Below are positions 13,090-25,400 of a DNA stretch of 64,000 nucleotides, one piece after another. The position numbers and the translations under genes were made by a program. The stretch comes from Tieghemostelium lacteum (taxonomy: Eukaryota > Evosea > Eumycetozoa > Dictyosteliales > Raperosteliaceae), in NCBI GenBank assembly GCA_001606155.1, contig LODT01000025.1, positions 62,001 to 126,000 on the forward strand. The letters run 5' to 3'. The notes below the pieces were generated by a model. That model had not been told where the DNA came from. It worked only from the letters and a program-made list of their open reading frames with translations, and searched no databases. Positions within the stretch are counted from its first letter, which is position 1. Each line of letters opens with the position of its first letter.

Positions 13090-16000
13090 ATGATAAAGTA
13101 TTTAATAATTTTATTTTTATTATTTTCAGTCATATCAAGTCAAGTTGTTATTGAACAAAGTAAATTTTAGATTTTTCATCTTAAAATACATTACACTAAC
13201 ATTTCACCGTATAATTTTCAATAGAGGAAGCACTTGACCAGTTAAAGGTATCATTGTCTCAAACATGGGATTTAACTAATATATGTACAGGTAATAGTAA
13301 TTTGCTGAAATGTGATAATTCACAAACTGTAATTACCAAAATTGTTATTAGTAATCCAGCAATGTCAGGACCTTGGACCATACCAGATGCATCTTTCTTT
13401 AAACTAGTAAATTTAACTGAAATGTAAATAATAATATGGTTTTTTAGTTGTATTTCAATATAGCAATATAATATTAATATAAATCTATATAGATATCTAT
13501 CATCAGATATATTACCCACATCAACATTTTGGACAAATTTACAACTTTTGACACACCTAACAAAAATTCAATGTGCTAAGATCAATGGAATTTTACCAAA
13601 TGATATGGGTGTATATTTTCCACAATCTCTGAATCAATTGTATGTATTAGATACCAATTTAAATTGGTATATAAAGAGATCTAGATACTAATAGATTTTC
13701 AATTAGAATTATTGATAATATTTTAACAGCAATACCAGAATCACTTTTAATCAACTTTGGTGGAACTTTACAATTAGGTGGAACTAATTCTAACTCTGGT
13801 TTGACATTTCCAACCTCTCTATCACAATCATCAAAATTACTTGCTTTGTAAGTTAGAATCATTATGATCAAAATCAAGACTTTTTATACTAATTTTATAC
13901 ATATTAAAGGTATGTAACAAGTCACTCATTAGGTTTTAATATGAATGGTTCCAACTTTATAAATTTAAGATCATTGTAGGTTTTCATTTCAAATTACCCA
14001 TGTATATATAGTATAAAAAATGTCAACTAACATTAAATATTTAAATAGAAATGTAAAATTAGCAGATGATGCATCTATGGCATATGATAAATATGGTACA
14101 TTTCCAAATATAACATATCTAAACATACAGGTTTTAGATACAGTTGCATCTACACATGCTTTACCATTATCATTTTGTGAAATCCCAACACTATCCACTT
14201 TAATGTTAACGGTCAATAATAAATATACAACCAGCTATGTTATAGACTTAACATCTAACCAAGGTATAAACTTAATGTAAGTTATTAAGGTTACCATCAA
14301 TTGAGTTAACATATTAATGACCTTTACCCTATAGTACAATAGAATCAATGGATTTATCAACTACACCAACCCCTATTATAGCTAGACATGATGAAGCTAA
14401 AATAACTCTAGCATTAAAATTATGTACAGTGCCACTAGATAAATTAGATATATCTTTTGAACAATTGTAAGTTTACATCATTATACATGTTTAAATATTA
14501 ATTTATTAACACTGTTATATTTAGAATGTTCACAAGTTGTATTATGCAGAATAATTTACCATCTTCTTCAGGATATTCAGAAGTTACTGACATATATATT
14601 AATGGTAATTATGGTGGTACTATACCTGAAGAAGTTTGTAGAATTAAAGGTAAATTACAATTATATAATACATTAGTAAGTGCACTACCAACATGTTTCC
14701 TATGTGAATGGGGTACTCAAAGAAATACATTTCAAAACAATATTAATTTAATGTACACACAAGCATCATGTCGTATGTATAAAATTATTATTATAAATTC
14801 ACAAAATTGATATTAATATTTAAATATTATAGCAAATTTAAAATTTGATAATTATACAATGGATCTACCAACTAGTGGTGGAACACTTGATTTATTTGGA
14901 ATTGATTTAGGTTGGCAAGTTTTTGATGAAAATGGTCTACCAGTTGTTACAATGGTTATTATTGGTAATAGTCAATTGAGAGTATCATTACCACCAGGTA
15001 CTGGTAGTTCTTCTCAGTATAAGTTTAAATTTCATTATGATACCAATTCAAGTGCTTCATTACATATAGCTAATTTGCAGTATAGTTCACCTATTATTAA
15101 CAATGCAGCATTTTTAAATGGTGCATGGCAAATTAATGGTGGTAACTTTTATCCAAATAGAGATTTGATAAATGTATATGTTGCTGGTATTTTAATGAAT
15201 GTTTTATATGCTGGTTTTAATCAACTTAGAGTAACAGGTCTTACGCCACCTTATAATGATAATATTATAGTTTCTGTAAATGTTACTGTAGATGGTTTGA
15301 ATGGATATACTATTGCATCTCCAAGTGGTGAGTTAACTGTAGCAAATGCACCGGTAACAGAATTATTCAGTGGTGGTAGTTATATTCCAATTACTGGTGA
15401 AATGTTGACTTTTGATCAAACTATAATGTCATTGACATTAAATGGTATAATAATGAATTTGGCTAAAGCCGAAAGTTCAAGTAAATTGGTATTTAGATAT
15501 CCAACTTTAACAGTAGGTGTCTCTTACGAACTAGTGTATAAACAAGGTGCATATACATACAATACAACAGTTACTGTAACTAATCAACTTGGATGTCAAG
15601 TTGTTCAAGGATATTGTATTGGCACACAACCATATTGTTTGAATGGGTATACTGGTCCTGATTGTAGTTCACTTCCAGCTGGATTACCTCAACCTCCAAT
15701 TAACCAAACATTCCCAATAACATCAACAACCTCACCAGTTCAATTCAATAACCAGGAATTGAATATCAGATATTCAATCTACCCAACATCAGTTCAAGAG
15801 CTTACATATTCTGGTACAACTGTTAAGGACTTTCCAATGATTTTCGAAAAGTTAGAACCAAATCCAAATATATACCAGTATACTATGAATTTAACAGGAA
15901 GTAGTTTATTTTCAAGTGTGATTAGATGGTATAAAGATCCACAAATTGTTGAATACTCTGGTTCTAGAGTTGAAAATGTTAAATCAACTACAAGATATCA

Positions 16001-17411
16001 GACTATCATTTCAACCTATCCCTTTGCAAATCCTACAAATTACCTATTGATGAAATATAGAATTGATTTTGAGTCCATTGAACAATCTGATGTTTGTAGT
16101 GCTATTATATCCAAATTATTACCAACTGACCCCAACATGGCATACACCCAATCAAAATTCAATTATATTGATCTATTCACTAGAATAGATGTATTGGCAA
16201 TGGAGACCACAGATATAACAAATCTAGATTTTGAATCTCAAGTACTCTCTAGAACACCTACAAAAATCTCTCAAGAGATTTCAGTTAGAATTGGTGATTT
16301 TGGTAGTGTATTTCTATGGGATTTCGATGTAACAGTTCTCATGGATGCCAAGCATGCCAAACAAGAATTATCCCCATTATGTACCCCACCACCTCCAGTG
16401 AATAAACCATGTCAAGGTAACCCAGTTTGTGGTGGTCCAACCCAAGGTATCTGTCAAACCAATGGAACATGTACATGTATCAATGGCTATACTGGTGCCA
16501 TATGTGATTCAAAGCCAACTCCAATCCCACCTACCAAACCAAATCCAAATACACCAAATACCGATACTGAAACTGAAAGTGGTGTTGGTTTGCATATATC
16601 TATTGTATCAATTCGTGAATTGGATTATCAAGGTAACCAAGAAAGAGAATTAACTATACCAAGATGGTTACTAAAACAAGTAAATACCATAGAAAAGATT
16701 ACATATCTCTATAGTAGTACTCTTTTTAATGGTAGTTGTCTCATAAATGTAACCATCGATTATTTCAATCAGGATAGTGTTGTTTCATTTGCTGGACAGA
16801 ACAGCACTAAACTTGCAGGATCAATCAAATATAGTGCACAAATCACAAAATGGCCATTCTTGAAACAAATTAATCAATTGGAAGTTGTATTTTCATCATC
16901 AATTAAAGATAATTCAGAGTCAACAGATTCATGTTCTTATAAAAATATTGAATATGATGAATCAAATCCACTAGAAACACAATCGAATGTCAGAATGGTT
17001 TACATTCAAGTCAATGACAGAACATTTTCAACCACATTTAACAATTTGGCAGTTGTCGATGGAATTCCACGTCAAATCAGAAATGTATTGTTACCAAATC
17101 AAGTCAATGATTCAAACACACAATCGAATTCATTGATTGGAGTTTTAACACCACATCACAGTGAATATATAATCATTGATCCTGATTTCAATTTATTGGT
17201 TTCCTATGTTGATCCAAGTGATAAAGAAGGTTCTATTTGTTCTGATTCTGATAAAAAGAAATTGACAAAAGCACAATTAGCTGGTATTATTGTTGCATCA
17301 TCGGTGATTGGTGTTGCTTTATTAATTATGGCTGTATATCTTATTAAGAGAACAACAACCTCTAAAATTCTAATAGGTAAAATGAAATCAAAACTTAATA
17401 GATTAAACTAA
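13090..17411 (+). CDS. ComC-like membrane receptor, tandem copy 3 (nine exons)
   Basis: Exons: 13090-13159, 13225-13423, 13493-13639, 13695-13847, 13910-13975, 14049-14276, 14335-14466, 14525-14772, 14833-17411. The sum is 3822 bases and 1273 residues. The signal peptide is MIKYLIILFLLFSVISSQ. The layout is that of copies 1 and 2. The transmembrane helix (ASSVIGVALLIMAVYLI) and tail (KILIGKMKSKLNRLN) resemble copy 1 more than copy 2. From about 16790 to 17300 the DNA is almost the same as the other two copies, but just upstream (16600-16780) it differs in many places, where copies 1 and 2 agree. It begins 170 bases after copy 2. Confidence 0.85.
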
Positions 17412-17858
17412 GAATTGAAATCACAAGTTTAGAATGCATATATCACAAAAAACCCCCACATTCATTTTATTATAATATAATCCTACCCTTTAGAGAAAGA
17501 CTTATTAATTGGTGTAATTTTAATTATAAATATTTTTTTTCCTATTTTAAATCCAAAAATAACTTTTATTACTAAAAACACCCACTGTTTATTGGGTTGA
17601 ACACAACACATGTTTTTTATTTTTTTATAAAATAATCAAAGGCTTTTAACTTTTTACAATTAAAATAGTAAAAGGAAGAGATCACAACATTAAAGATAGT
17701 ATAAAAATGGTGTACACTCGAGATATGTTCTGAATTTAGATTAATTTAAAAAACCAATATAAATATGAAATGGCTTCTGAAAAGATGAATTTTAATAAAA
17801 AGTATTCATCATTTATATATATTAAACACAAATTCTAGAGTCTAAAAGAACTAAAAAT
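17412..17858. other. Intergenic, 447 bases
   Basis: AT-rich spacer between ComC-like copy 3 and the phosphodiesterase gene. It holds homopolymer runs and no exon-like frame. The 3' part presumably contains the promoter of the downstream gene, but I see no distinctive element. Confidence 0.5.
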
Positions 17859-19187
17859 ATGAAAAGAATAATAAATTTATTATTTTATACCTTAATGGTA
17901 TTGGTATCAGTTAAATCATCAGAGTTATATGAAGAGACACCAACTCGTTATCCATTGATGGTATTGTCACTTGATGGCTTTAGATGGGACTATTTAGACA
18001 GAGGTTTGACACCAAACCTTGATTCACTTTTATTGGGTGGTGTTAGAGCTAATTATACAACTGCTCAGTTTCCTACAAAGACATTTCCAAATCACTATAG
18101 CATAGCCACTGGTTTGTTACCTGAGTATCACGGTATTGTATCTAATAAGATGTTTGAACCTGAAACTGGAAAATCATATAACATGCGTATAAACGGTAAC
18201 GATTCCTATTGGTATGGTGGTGAACCAATTTGGGTAACTGCAAAGAAAGCTGGTTTGACAACTGCTTGTGCTTATTTCCCTGGATGTGGTGCTGCTATTG
18301 CCAATATGTTTCCAGACTATAATTTAGTACCTTATACTAATGTACCTCCAAAGATTGTAACTGATCAGTTGATTCAATGGACTGTTGATTATAAACCTGA
18401 TTTAACCATGGCTTATTACTATAGTGTTGATGCTGCTGGTCATAGTTTTGGTCCAGATTCAGTAGAGGTTAATAATGCAATCATGGAATTAGATTCCTCT
18501 ATCGGTGAGATTTTCAATCAACTCAAACAAGATCACAAATTCCAATTGACAAATATAATTGTACTCTCTGATCATGGTATGACTAAAATGACAGCACCAA
18601 AGAGAATTCTACTAGACACATGTCTGACATTTTCACAAATGAAGATTGTAGATATGTCACCAATTGTTGGAATCTATCCAGTAGATGGTAAAGCAACTCT
18701 CGATGAAATCTATCAAAATCTATCCAATTGTCATCCAAATTTACATGCTTACAGAAAAGGTGTTAATTTACCTCAGAATCTATTTAAAGGTGATAGTTCA
18801 TACCAAAATAGAATTGCACCTGTTCTCGGTGTTGCTGATTTAGGATGGTTAGTAACAACCAGCACCGAAGTAAATTTTGAAAGTGGTGATCATGGATATG
18901 TTTCAACTGAGCATGACATGTTTAGTATGTTCTTAGCACATGGTCCAAATATAAAACCACAATCTGATAAAATGAAACCATTTACTAATCTAGAATATTA
19001 CAATTTCTTTGCAAAGTTAATGCACCTTTCACCTCAATCACTTCCACCAACCAACAGTACACAGAAATTGGTAAATCTTTTGTATAAGGGTTTTGATGAT
19101 TCAAGCGATATTAGTTCATCCTCATTAATTAAATTACCATTAACTTTCATCACTATCATTTCTATTATTTTATCAATCTATTTATAA
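17859..19187 (+). CDS. ENPP-type phosphodiesterase/nucleotide pyrophosphatase
   Basis: A single exon codes for 442 residues. An N-terminal signal peptide (NLLFYTLMVLVSVKS) is followed by the alkaline-phosphatase-superfamily core. Metal ligand Asp39 lies in VLSLDGFRWDY. The nucleophile Thr75 lies in PTKTFPNHYSIATG. Further metal ligands sit in DAAGHSFGPDS, SDHGMTK and GDHGYVS, so all motif sets of the type I phosphodiesterase family are present. A hydrophobic C-terminus (LTFITIISIILSIYL) could be a membrane anchor or a GPI-addition signal. The family hydrolyses phosphodiester or pyrophosphate bonds in nucleotides or lipids outside the cell. The short length, without somatomedin or nuclease-like domains, fits ENPP4/5/6-like members. 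The substrate cannot be read from sequence. Confidence 0.9.
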   Translation: MKRIINLLFYTLMVLVSVKSSELYEETPTRYPLMVLSLDGFRWDYLDRGLTPNLDSLLLGGVRANYTTAQFPTKTFPNHYSIATGLLPEYHGIVSNKMFEPETGKSYNMRINGNDSYWYGGEPIWVTAKKAGLTTACAYFPGCGAAIANMFPDYNLVPYTNVPPKIVTDQLIQWTVDYKPDLTMAYYYSVDAAGHSFGPDSVEVNNAIMELDSSIGEIFNQLKQDHKFQLTNIIVLSDHGMTKMTAPKRILLDTCLTFSQMKIVDMSPIVGIYPVDGKATLDEIYQNLSNCHPNLHAYRKGVNLPQNLFKGDSSYQNRIAPVLGVADLGWLVTTSTEVNFESGDHGYVSTEHDMFSMFLAHGPNIKPQSDKMKPFTNLEYYNFFAKLMHLSPQSLPPTNSTQKLVNLLYKGFDDSSDISSSSLIKLPLTFITIISIILSIYL

Positions 19188-19240
19188 ATAAAACTCTGCG
19201 ATTCCAATTTAATCAACGATTTTTTTTAATTCACAAATTC

Positions 19241-20936
19241 ATGATTTTGAGAATGACATTTTCAACAATCTTATACCGAGATATAATTCAATATTGTTTA
19301 AATAGTTATGTGGTTGAATATAACCAATTATTCAATTTTTATAAATATTTTATTGGAACACTATCATTAGTATCAAAACAAATTCATTGTTCAGTTGAAA
19401 AAGTTATATATCCATTGATATATGTGTATCATAAAGAGGAAATCAAATATTATCTATATCTTCTCAATAGAGGTTTAAAGTTTAAAAAACTGATAGTAAG
19501 CTCTTCCATTTATAGATATTTAAAAAGAGAAGTAGATTCAGGTGTAGCATTAGAACAACAGTTATTAGAATTAATTCAAAAACTTTTACCAGTGGATTCA
19601 ACTGAAATACCTACTATTAAATACTTTCATCATGATCTATCACTATTAGATATTAGTTTGAATAAAGTGAATTGGATAGACAATGTTGAAACAAAATTAA
19701 AAGAATCATTAGTATTTCAACCTAGATCTACTTATGAAAGAGCTAGGATTATGCAAAATAATGATACAATAGAGACACTATGGAAAGATGTCAATTATAT
19801 AGTTAACCAAAGTAAATGTTCAGAATTACACCTATTGTATCTACTATTTGATCAATCTCAATATATCATTTATAAAGATGGGTTATATAGTTATCTATCA
19901 TTACAGACTAGTAAAGAAATTAAGTTTTGAAAGTTGTACATTTCCCAAAAGAGATTATATACTGATTCTAGAGAATAACCCACAATTGGAAAAGTTAGGT
20001 TTACATGTAAAAGTAGATTTTCATTTGATTTTAGAACAATTAATTGTACATCCTTCTATAAAATCATTGGATTTAAAGGAATATGACTGTAATGATATGC
20101 TTGCAACTTATGAAGAGTTGGTTGAATATTTAAATAGAAATACTGTAGTACGTAGTCTAAAATCTAAAGTAGGTCCAATTCCTTCACAGTCTGATGAAAC
20201 CAAGCCATATATTACCAACACAACTCTAAAAAAGCTGAATATACAAACAATAGAATACAAAAAAACAAATCTATTGTTACAGAGATGGAATGTAGTTTCT
20301 TCAGTTAATACTCTAAGTCTTTCAAGTAAAGATGCATTATTAAAAGATTCAATCATAGTGTATCATAAGAAAGCTACACAACTCTATGTTAGTGAAGATA
20401 CACAACTATTCACAGACCTCTTTGATAATCTACCAAATATTAAAAGAGCTGAAATTGGGTACTTGAATTATATACCAATTCTATTTTCAGTAGCTCTTAG
20501 TCAGAATATAGAGACATTAAGTTTCACAATGTTACTTAGTGAACCTGAAATTTGTACTTTGTTTCAATTAGAGAAACCTAAACTAAAAACCATCCTATTC
20601 AGAATAAAAGATGAATTATCATCAGAGACTATATCAAAAATCAATGACAATCAGTCAATCACTAATTTAACAATAACTAATGGTAATAGAGAAACCACTA
20701 ATCATAGCATTTTCAGTGTAATATTACGTAACAAAAAGAATTTACAAAAATTTGAATATCGTTTGTCTAGATTTCGTTTAATTGATGGTATAATGGCTGA
20801 ACTCACAAAAGATATAATAGAATACTATAGAAATACATCATTCAATGTATATATTAAACCTGATAGTTTATCAGTTGTTGAACTCTATACTAAAATTGAT
20901 ACTTATAAATGTTTTATAATTTCTCAAACACAATAA
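19241..20936 (+). pseudogene. F-box/LRR-like protein gene with one apparent frame break
   Basis: Two long frames overlap: 19241-19930, starting at an ATG, and a second running from about 19900 to 20936 in the +1 frame. Together they read as one protein of about 560 residues. Its N-terminus is like an F-box (LYRDIIQYCLNSYVVEY...FIGTLSLVSKQI). Its long C-terminal part has leucine-rich spacing, for example LEKLGLHVKV and IKSLDLKEYD. The change of frame falls near 19905-19930, and no intron of plausible length solves it. It may be a recent pseudogene, a sequence error or a shifted frame in life. The rest of both frames is clean for hundreds of codons, which argues against an old pseudogene. Exact family not identified. 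Confidence 0.55.
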
Positions 20937-21047
20937 TTATAATATATTAATGACAGAGAATCTTTACACCATGCACTTCTAGAATAATAAATCCTTTTTT
21001 TTTTTTTATATTAAAAAATGTGAAGTTGTTTTAGTGTGTTTAAGAAA

Positions 21048-21533
21048 ATGACAGAAGAAATAAAGTATCCAGTACCACCATTTAATAATATTGAAGATGT
21101 ATTTAAAAAAGTTAGAGCAGCTGAAGATGCATGGAATGGTGGTGATGCAGAAAAGATATCTATGGCATACAGTAAAGATTCAAAGTGGAGAAATAGATCA
21201 CAGTTTATCAATGGTAGACAAGAAATTGTAGAGTTTTTAAAGAATAAATTTCAAAAAGAACATGAATATCGTTTGATTAAAGAACTTTGGACATATGAAG
21301 TTGGTGGTAATAAAATTGCAGTTAGATTTGCCTATGAATGGCATGATGATAATGGTAATTGGTTTAGATCTTATGGTAATGAAAATTGGTTATTTAATGA
21401 AAATGGTCTAATGATTGAAAGACATGCCTCTATAAATGATGTACCAATTAAAGAATCTGAAAGACTTTATCGTTGGCCACTTAAATCTCCACGTCCTTTA
21501 AACCATCCAAGTTTATCAGAATTAGGTCTCTAA
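21048..21533 (+). CDS. NTF2-fold (SnoaL/DUF1348-like) protein
   Basis: The first true ATG is at 21048 (161 residues). The sequence has the DUF1348/SnoaL signature: an N-terminal helix pair (AEDAWNGGDAEKISMAYS), then W-R-R..F..GR-EIVEFL, the strand RFAYEWHDDNGNWFRSYGNE, and a C-terminal RHASINDVPI with SERLYRWP. This small cone-shaped fold binds hydrophobic ligands or acts as an isomerase-like enzyme. DUF1348 proteins are widespread in bacteria and fungi and their reaction is generally unknown. No signal peptide is seen, so it is probably cytosolic. Base composition matches the neighbours, so nothing in the DNA itself marks recent transfer. Confidence 0.85.
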   Translation: MTEEIKYPVPPFNNIEDVFKKVRAAEDAWNGGDAEKISMAYSKDSKWRNRSQFINGRQEIVEFLKNKFQKEHEYRLIKELWTYEVGGNKIAVRFAYEWHDDNGNWFRSYGNENWLFNENGLMIERHASINDVPIKESERLYRWPLKSPRPLNHPSLSELGL

Positions 21534-21617
21534 TAAGAATTAATTGCACTAATGTTTTATTATTTTATAAATAATGTGAAATATTTATAATAAACAATGT
21601 TTATTGTAAAATATTTT

Positions 21618-22217
21618 TTAAAATGTGTAATAGAGAATGTTACTAACTCTTGAACAGCCATTAAACTTTGTGCATTTACAACTAAAATTAATCATATTTG
21701 CAGTAACTACTAATGATCCACCATTCTTACAACCATCGTGAACAGCCCAAGCATGACTTGTAATAGTTCCACTTGCATATTTTGTACAAGTTACAGTTTG
21801 ATCAAAACCAATAAAACCTTGGAAAACAAAAGAACCTTTTCCACCAGTACCATCTATAGAACAAATAAAGTTTGGTGGTGGTTGGTTATCCATTTCAAGA
21901 TTAATTTTAAAATCACCTCCCCAAATACCTTCATCTGGAGCTTCATCACCATCGTCATCATCATCATCACCAGGTGCCATTTCTTCACTTTCAAAAATTT
22001 CAGGACTTTCCCCAAGAGATATATCATCAGTATAATCCATAGACATCTCTGCACATGAACATCCAGAGTTCCAACCACAAGACAAAGAGTTACCAGAACT
22101 ACAAGTGCATGTCATACAATTGGAATATGATTCTTGACAATATGCACTATAACATGCATTAGATTTTGAAACATAAATTATTGAAATTACAATTAAAATT
22201 AATGTGTATTTTATCAT
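21618..22217 (-). CDS. Secreted cysteine-rich protein with acidic linker
   Basis: A single exon from the ATG at 22217 codes for 199 residues. The signal peptide (MIKYTLILIVISIIYVSKSNA) is followed by an N-terminal knot of closely spaced cysteines (CYSAYCQESYSNCMTC). A linker rich in Asp and Glu (GDDDDDDGDEAPDE) follows, then a C-terminal domain with about six cysteines ending in CKCTKFNGCSRV. I do not recognise the family. It is most likely exported and disulphide-bonded. The 3' end lies 84 bases from that of the NTF2-fold gene, so the two converge. Confidence 0.7.
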   Translation of the reverse strand: MIKYTLILIVISIIYVSKSNACYSAYCQESYSNCMTCTCSSGNSLSCGWNSGCSCAEMSMDYTDDISLGESPEIFESEEMAPGDDDDDDGDEAPDEGIWGGDFKINLEMDNQPPPNFICSIDGTGGKGSFVFQGFIGFDQTVTCTKYASGTITSHAWAVHDGCKNGGSLVVTANMINFSCKCTKFNGCSRVSNILYYTF

Positions 22218-22429
22218 GATACTTGACAATGAAAATTAGTTTAAACTAATTTCATTTTTATATTCACCAATTACTATTATAACTTATGTTTATTTTCGTA
22301 AAATTAGATTTTCAAATAAATAAATAAATTTTAAATATATATAAAACTTAGATATCAATATTTGAATGTGGTAATCTGTAGGAATAATTTCAAAGTAAGA
22401 ATAGTGTTATACTTATTTATTTTTAAATT

Positions 22430-25400
22430 TTAAATGATAATTAGAAGATTATTAACATTACCACGTTCATCAGTGACAACAGGTTTTTGAGGATCATATT
22501 CCCAATTTCCATCAATAACAAATTTATATTCATACCTACCAGGAGCCAATTTAAGTATCACACTGGATACAAGATGACTCTCTGAGCATTTCTCTTCAAT
22601 TCCCAACACATTTGCATTATTTGCAGAATTAAGCGAGGTATTCAATTCGAGGTCATGAGTTAAAAGTACTCTTTTATCCCACATAAAAAATGAACCTGTC
22701 AGTTGAATAACATGACCACTATATGGCCAAGTAAAAGTAATGGGTACTGTGGATTCATCAAATTTCAATTTACTTGATGATCCCATTTTATCTGATAAAT
22801 TATTGTTATTGACTACGACTCCACCTACTACGCTGTTGACACCACCAACACCATTTCCAGAGACTACACCAACACTATTGACACCACCAACACCGCTTCC
22901 ACTATTACCACTTATAACAACTGGTAAATCATTGAGATCCTTTGGATGATCCATTAAATCTGATTTGTTACCTACAACAATACTATCAGAGAGAATCTTT
23001 AAGTCCTCTGAACTATTGTTCTTTTCTGTCATTTTCTCAGAGGTCAATAGTTTTTGGTCATCAGGTTGATCGTCATCACTATTTGAGGTACCATCACCCA
23101 TTTTCAAACCTTCAGGTGACATTTTATCATCACCAGGTAACAATGGTAACAATGATTGATTTGAAGACTCCTTTGGTGGAGATAGCTCAACTTCAATATT
23201 ACTGTAGACATTGGAGTTTCTGTAGATTAAGAGTTTACGTTTAAATGATAGTTCAACCATTGAGGTAATGAGTGCCAATGGCATTTCTTTAATCTCATTA
23301 GGTCCACTCTCTTTGAGATACATTGCAAATCCATAACGTCCATATTTTGATACTGGATGAACTGATTTTAAAAATCCTTCTAAAATCATCCAAGTATGTG
23401 GTAGAAAGTAATCAGGATTGGGTATGGATGGATTTACACCTTCAAATCTACCAGATGGTGGATAAATCAATCTATTTGGTTTCTCGCCTTCCAATATAAA
23501 ACCATAGAATCTAGCCAATGGAATGATAAGTACTTCAAAATTATAGTTTGGTAGACTTAGAGTTTTCATTCTCTTTATAATCTGAAGTTCAGTTGGAATG
23601 AAATAATCTCTTTTCAAACTATCCAAAATCTTCAAAAGATGAGATAGTATCTTTTTCAGATACTTTTGTAATTCCTGATAATGTTTCAATTCATATGGAC
23701 CACCGCTAGTATTCGTTCCAAATGCCCATAAAATCTGTCTAATCTCTTTAACATTAATCAAACCAAGTGACTCTGCATCCATTAGATATCCATTCAATTT
23801 AGAGTATCCAAGTTTATTAATTACCACAGCTGGTAACTTTATACCCAATTCAGAGAATGACAATTTCTTATTTTCACTTCTTTCAATTAGATCTAACAGT
23901 GGTGAGAATGGTGTAAGAATCTGTTTATAAAATAACATTGTCAAATTACTATTACTATTTGGTTGTATATCCAAATTGGATAGTAACTGTAATGATGAAT
24001 AAGATAATGGTATATTTTGTTCAGATTGTTCTTTACCCTCACTATTAGCACTTTGTTTCTTTTGTTTCTTTTTTTCTTTTTTTTCTATTTTTTGTTGATA
24101 TTGGTGATGATGTTGATGGACTATTTGTACTAGTTGTAGTTGTAGTTGTTGTTGTAACAATATGGTTACTATTATTATAATTATTATTACTAATATTATT
24201 ATTAGTTATAATATTTTGTGATTTAATAGAAGTAATTTCAAAATCCATTGAATCACCAATATAATTATCTTCACCAATTACAACAAATTTAGATAGTTCC
24301 TCATCATCTAATATATTATTATTGTTGTTGTTGTTGTTGTTACTAGTAATTGTTGTTTGTTGATATATACTAGAAATAGTTGATTCTAAATCACAATTAT
24401 CCTCTTTATAATAAGTATTTTGATCTTCTTCAGTTGTACTACTATTATTATTTGGGTTCTGTATATCTATATAATTATCATAATTCATATTATCATCAGT
24501 TGATGATAAATCATTATCTCTTGATGTGGGTGATGGTATTGTATCCAATACTTGTTTTTGTTTTTCAATATTCTCCAAATCAAGTGTCAAATTGGTTGTA
24601 ACCACATCACCCTGAGTAGGTGAATTATTTCCACTTTTTTCATTTAAATATTCTTCATTATCATTAATATGATTATTTACATTATTATTATTATTTGAAT
24701 TATAATTATTAATTTGGTTATTTGTATTATTATTATTAATATTATTGTTACTATTAATATTATTTACATTTGCAATATTTTGAATATTTTTGATATCTTT
24801 AGTTAAAGAATCTTTTTCCTTTATCTGTTCTCTGTTGTTATTATTATTATTATTGTTATTGTTGTTGTTATTGTTATTGTTATTGTTTAGATTATATATT
24901 TTTTGATTTTGGGGTGGTACATTTATACTGTTGTTTGATTGATTCAAAATGTTTGTATTTTGGTTTTGAGGATAGTTATTATAATGGGTATTATAATTTT
25001 GTTGTTGCGCTAAAGCCTGTTGAGGTTGTTGTTGTGGTGGTGGCGGTGGTTGTTGATATTGTTGATATACAATATTATTGTTATATTGTGATTGTTGTTG
25101 TTGATACGATTGAGGAAATGCTGAATATTGCTGTTGTTGCTGTTGTATAGTTTGAACTTGTTGTTGATGTTGAACAACCATAGCAGTAGTATTATTATTA
25201 TTATTATTATTAGGAGCATTTTGAGGTGAAGGTAAAAGATGATGTTGTAAAGGTGGTGAATTTGGTATTTTAATAGTACCTTTTAATAGAGACATCCATT
25301 CAAAAGATGCAGTTGCAGAGTATTTTAAAACATCAGAAGCATGTGCAGAATGAATTAAAAATACCTGATATCTTCTAAAAGTCAAAGTATTGAGTACATT

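Noticed and set aside
20108-20356. Reverse-strand frame opposite the F-box/LRR-like gene
   Set aside because: No homology or splice context; the forward frame is continuous there.
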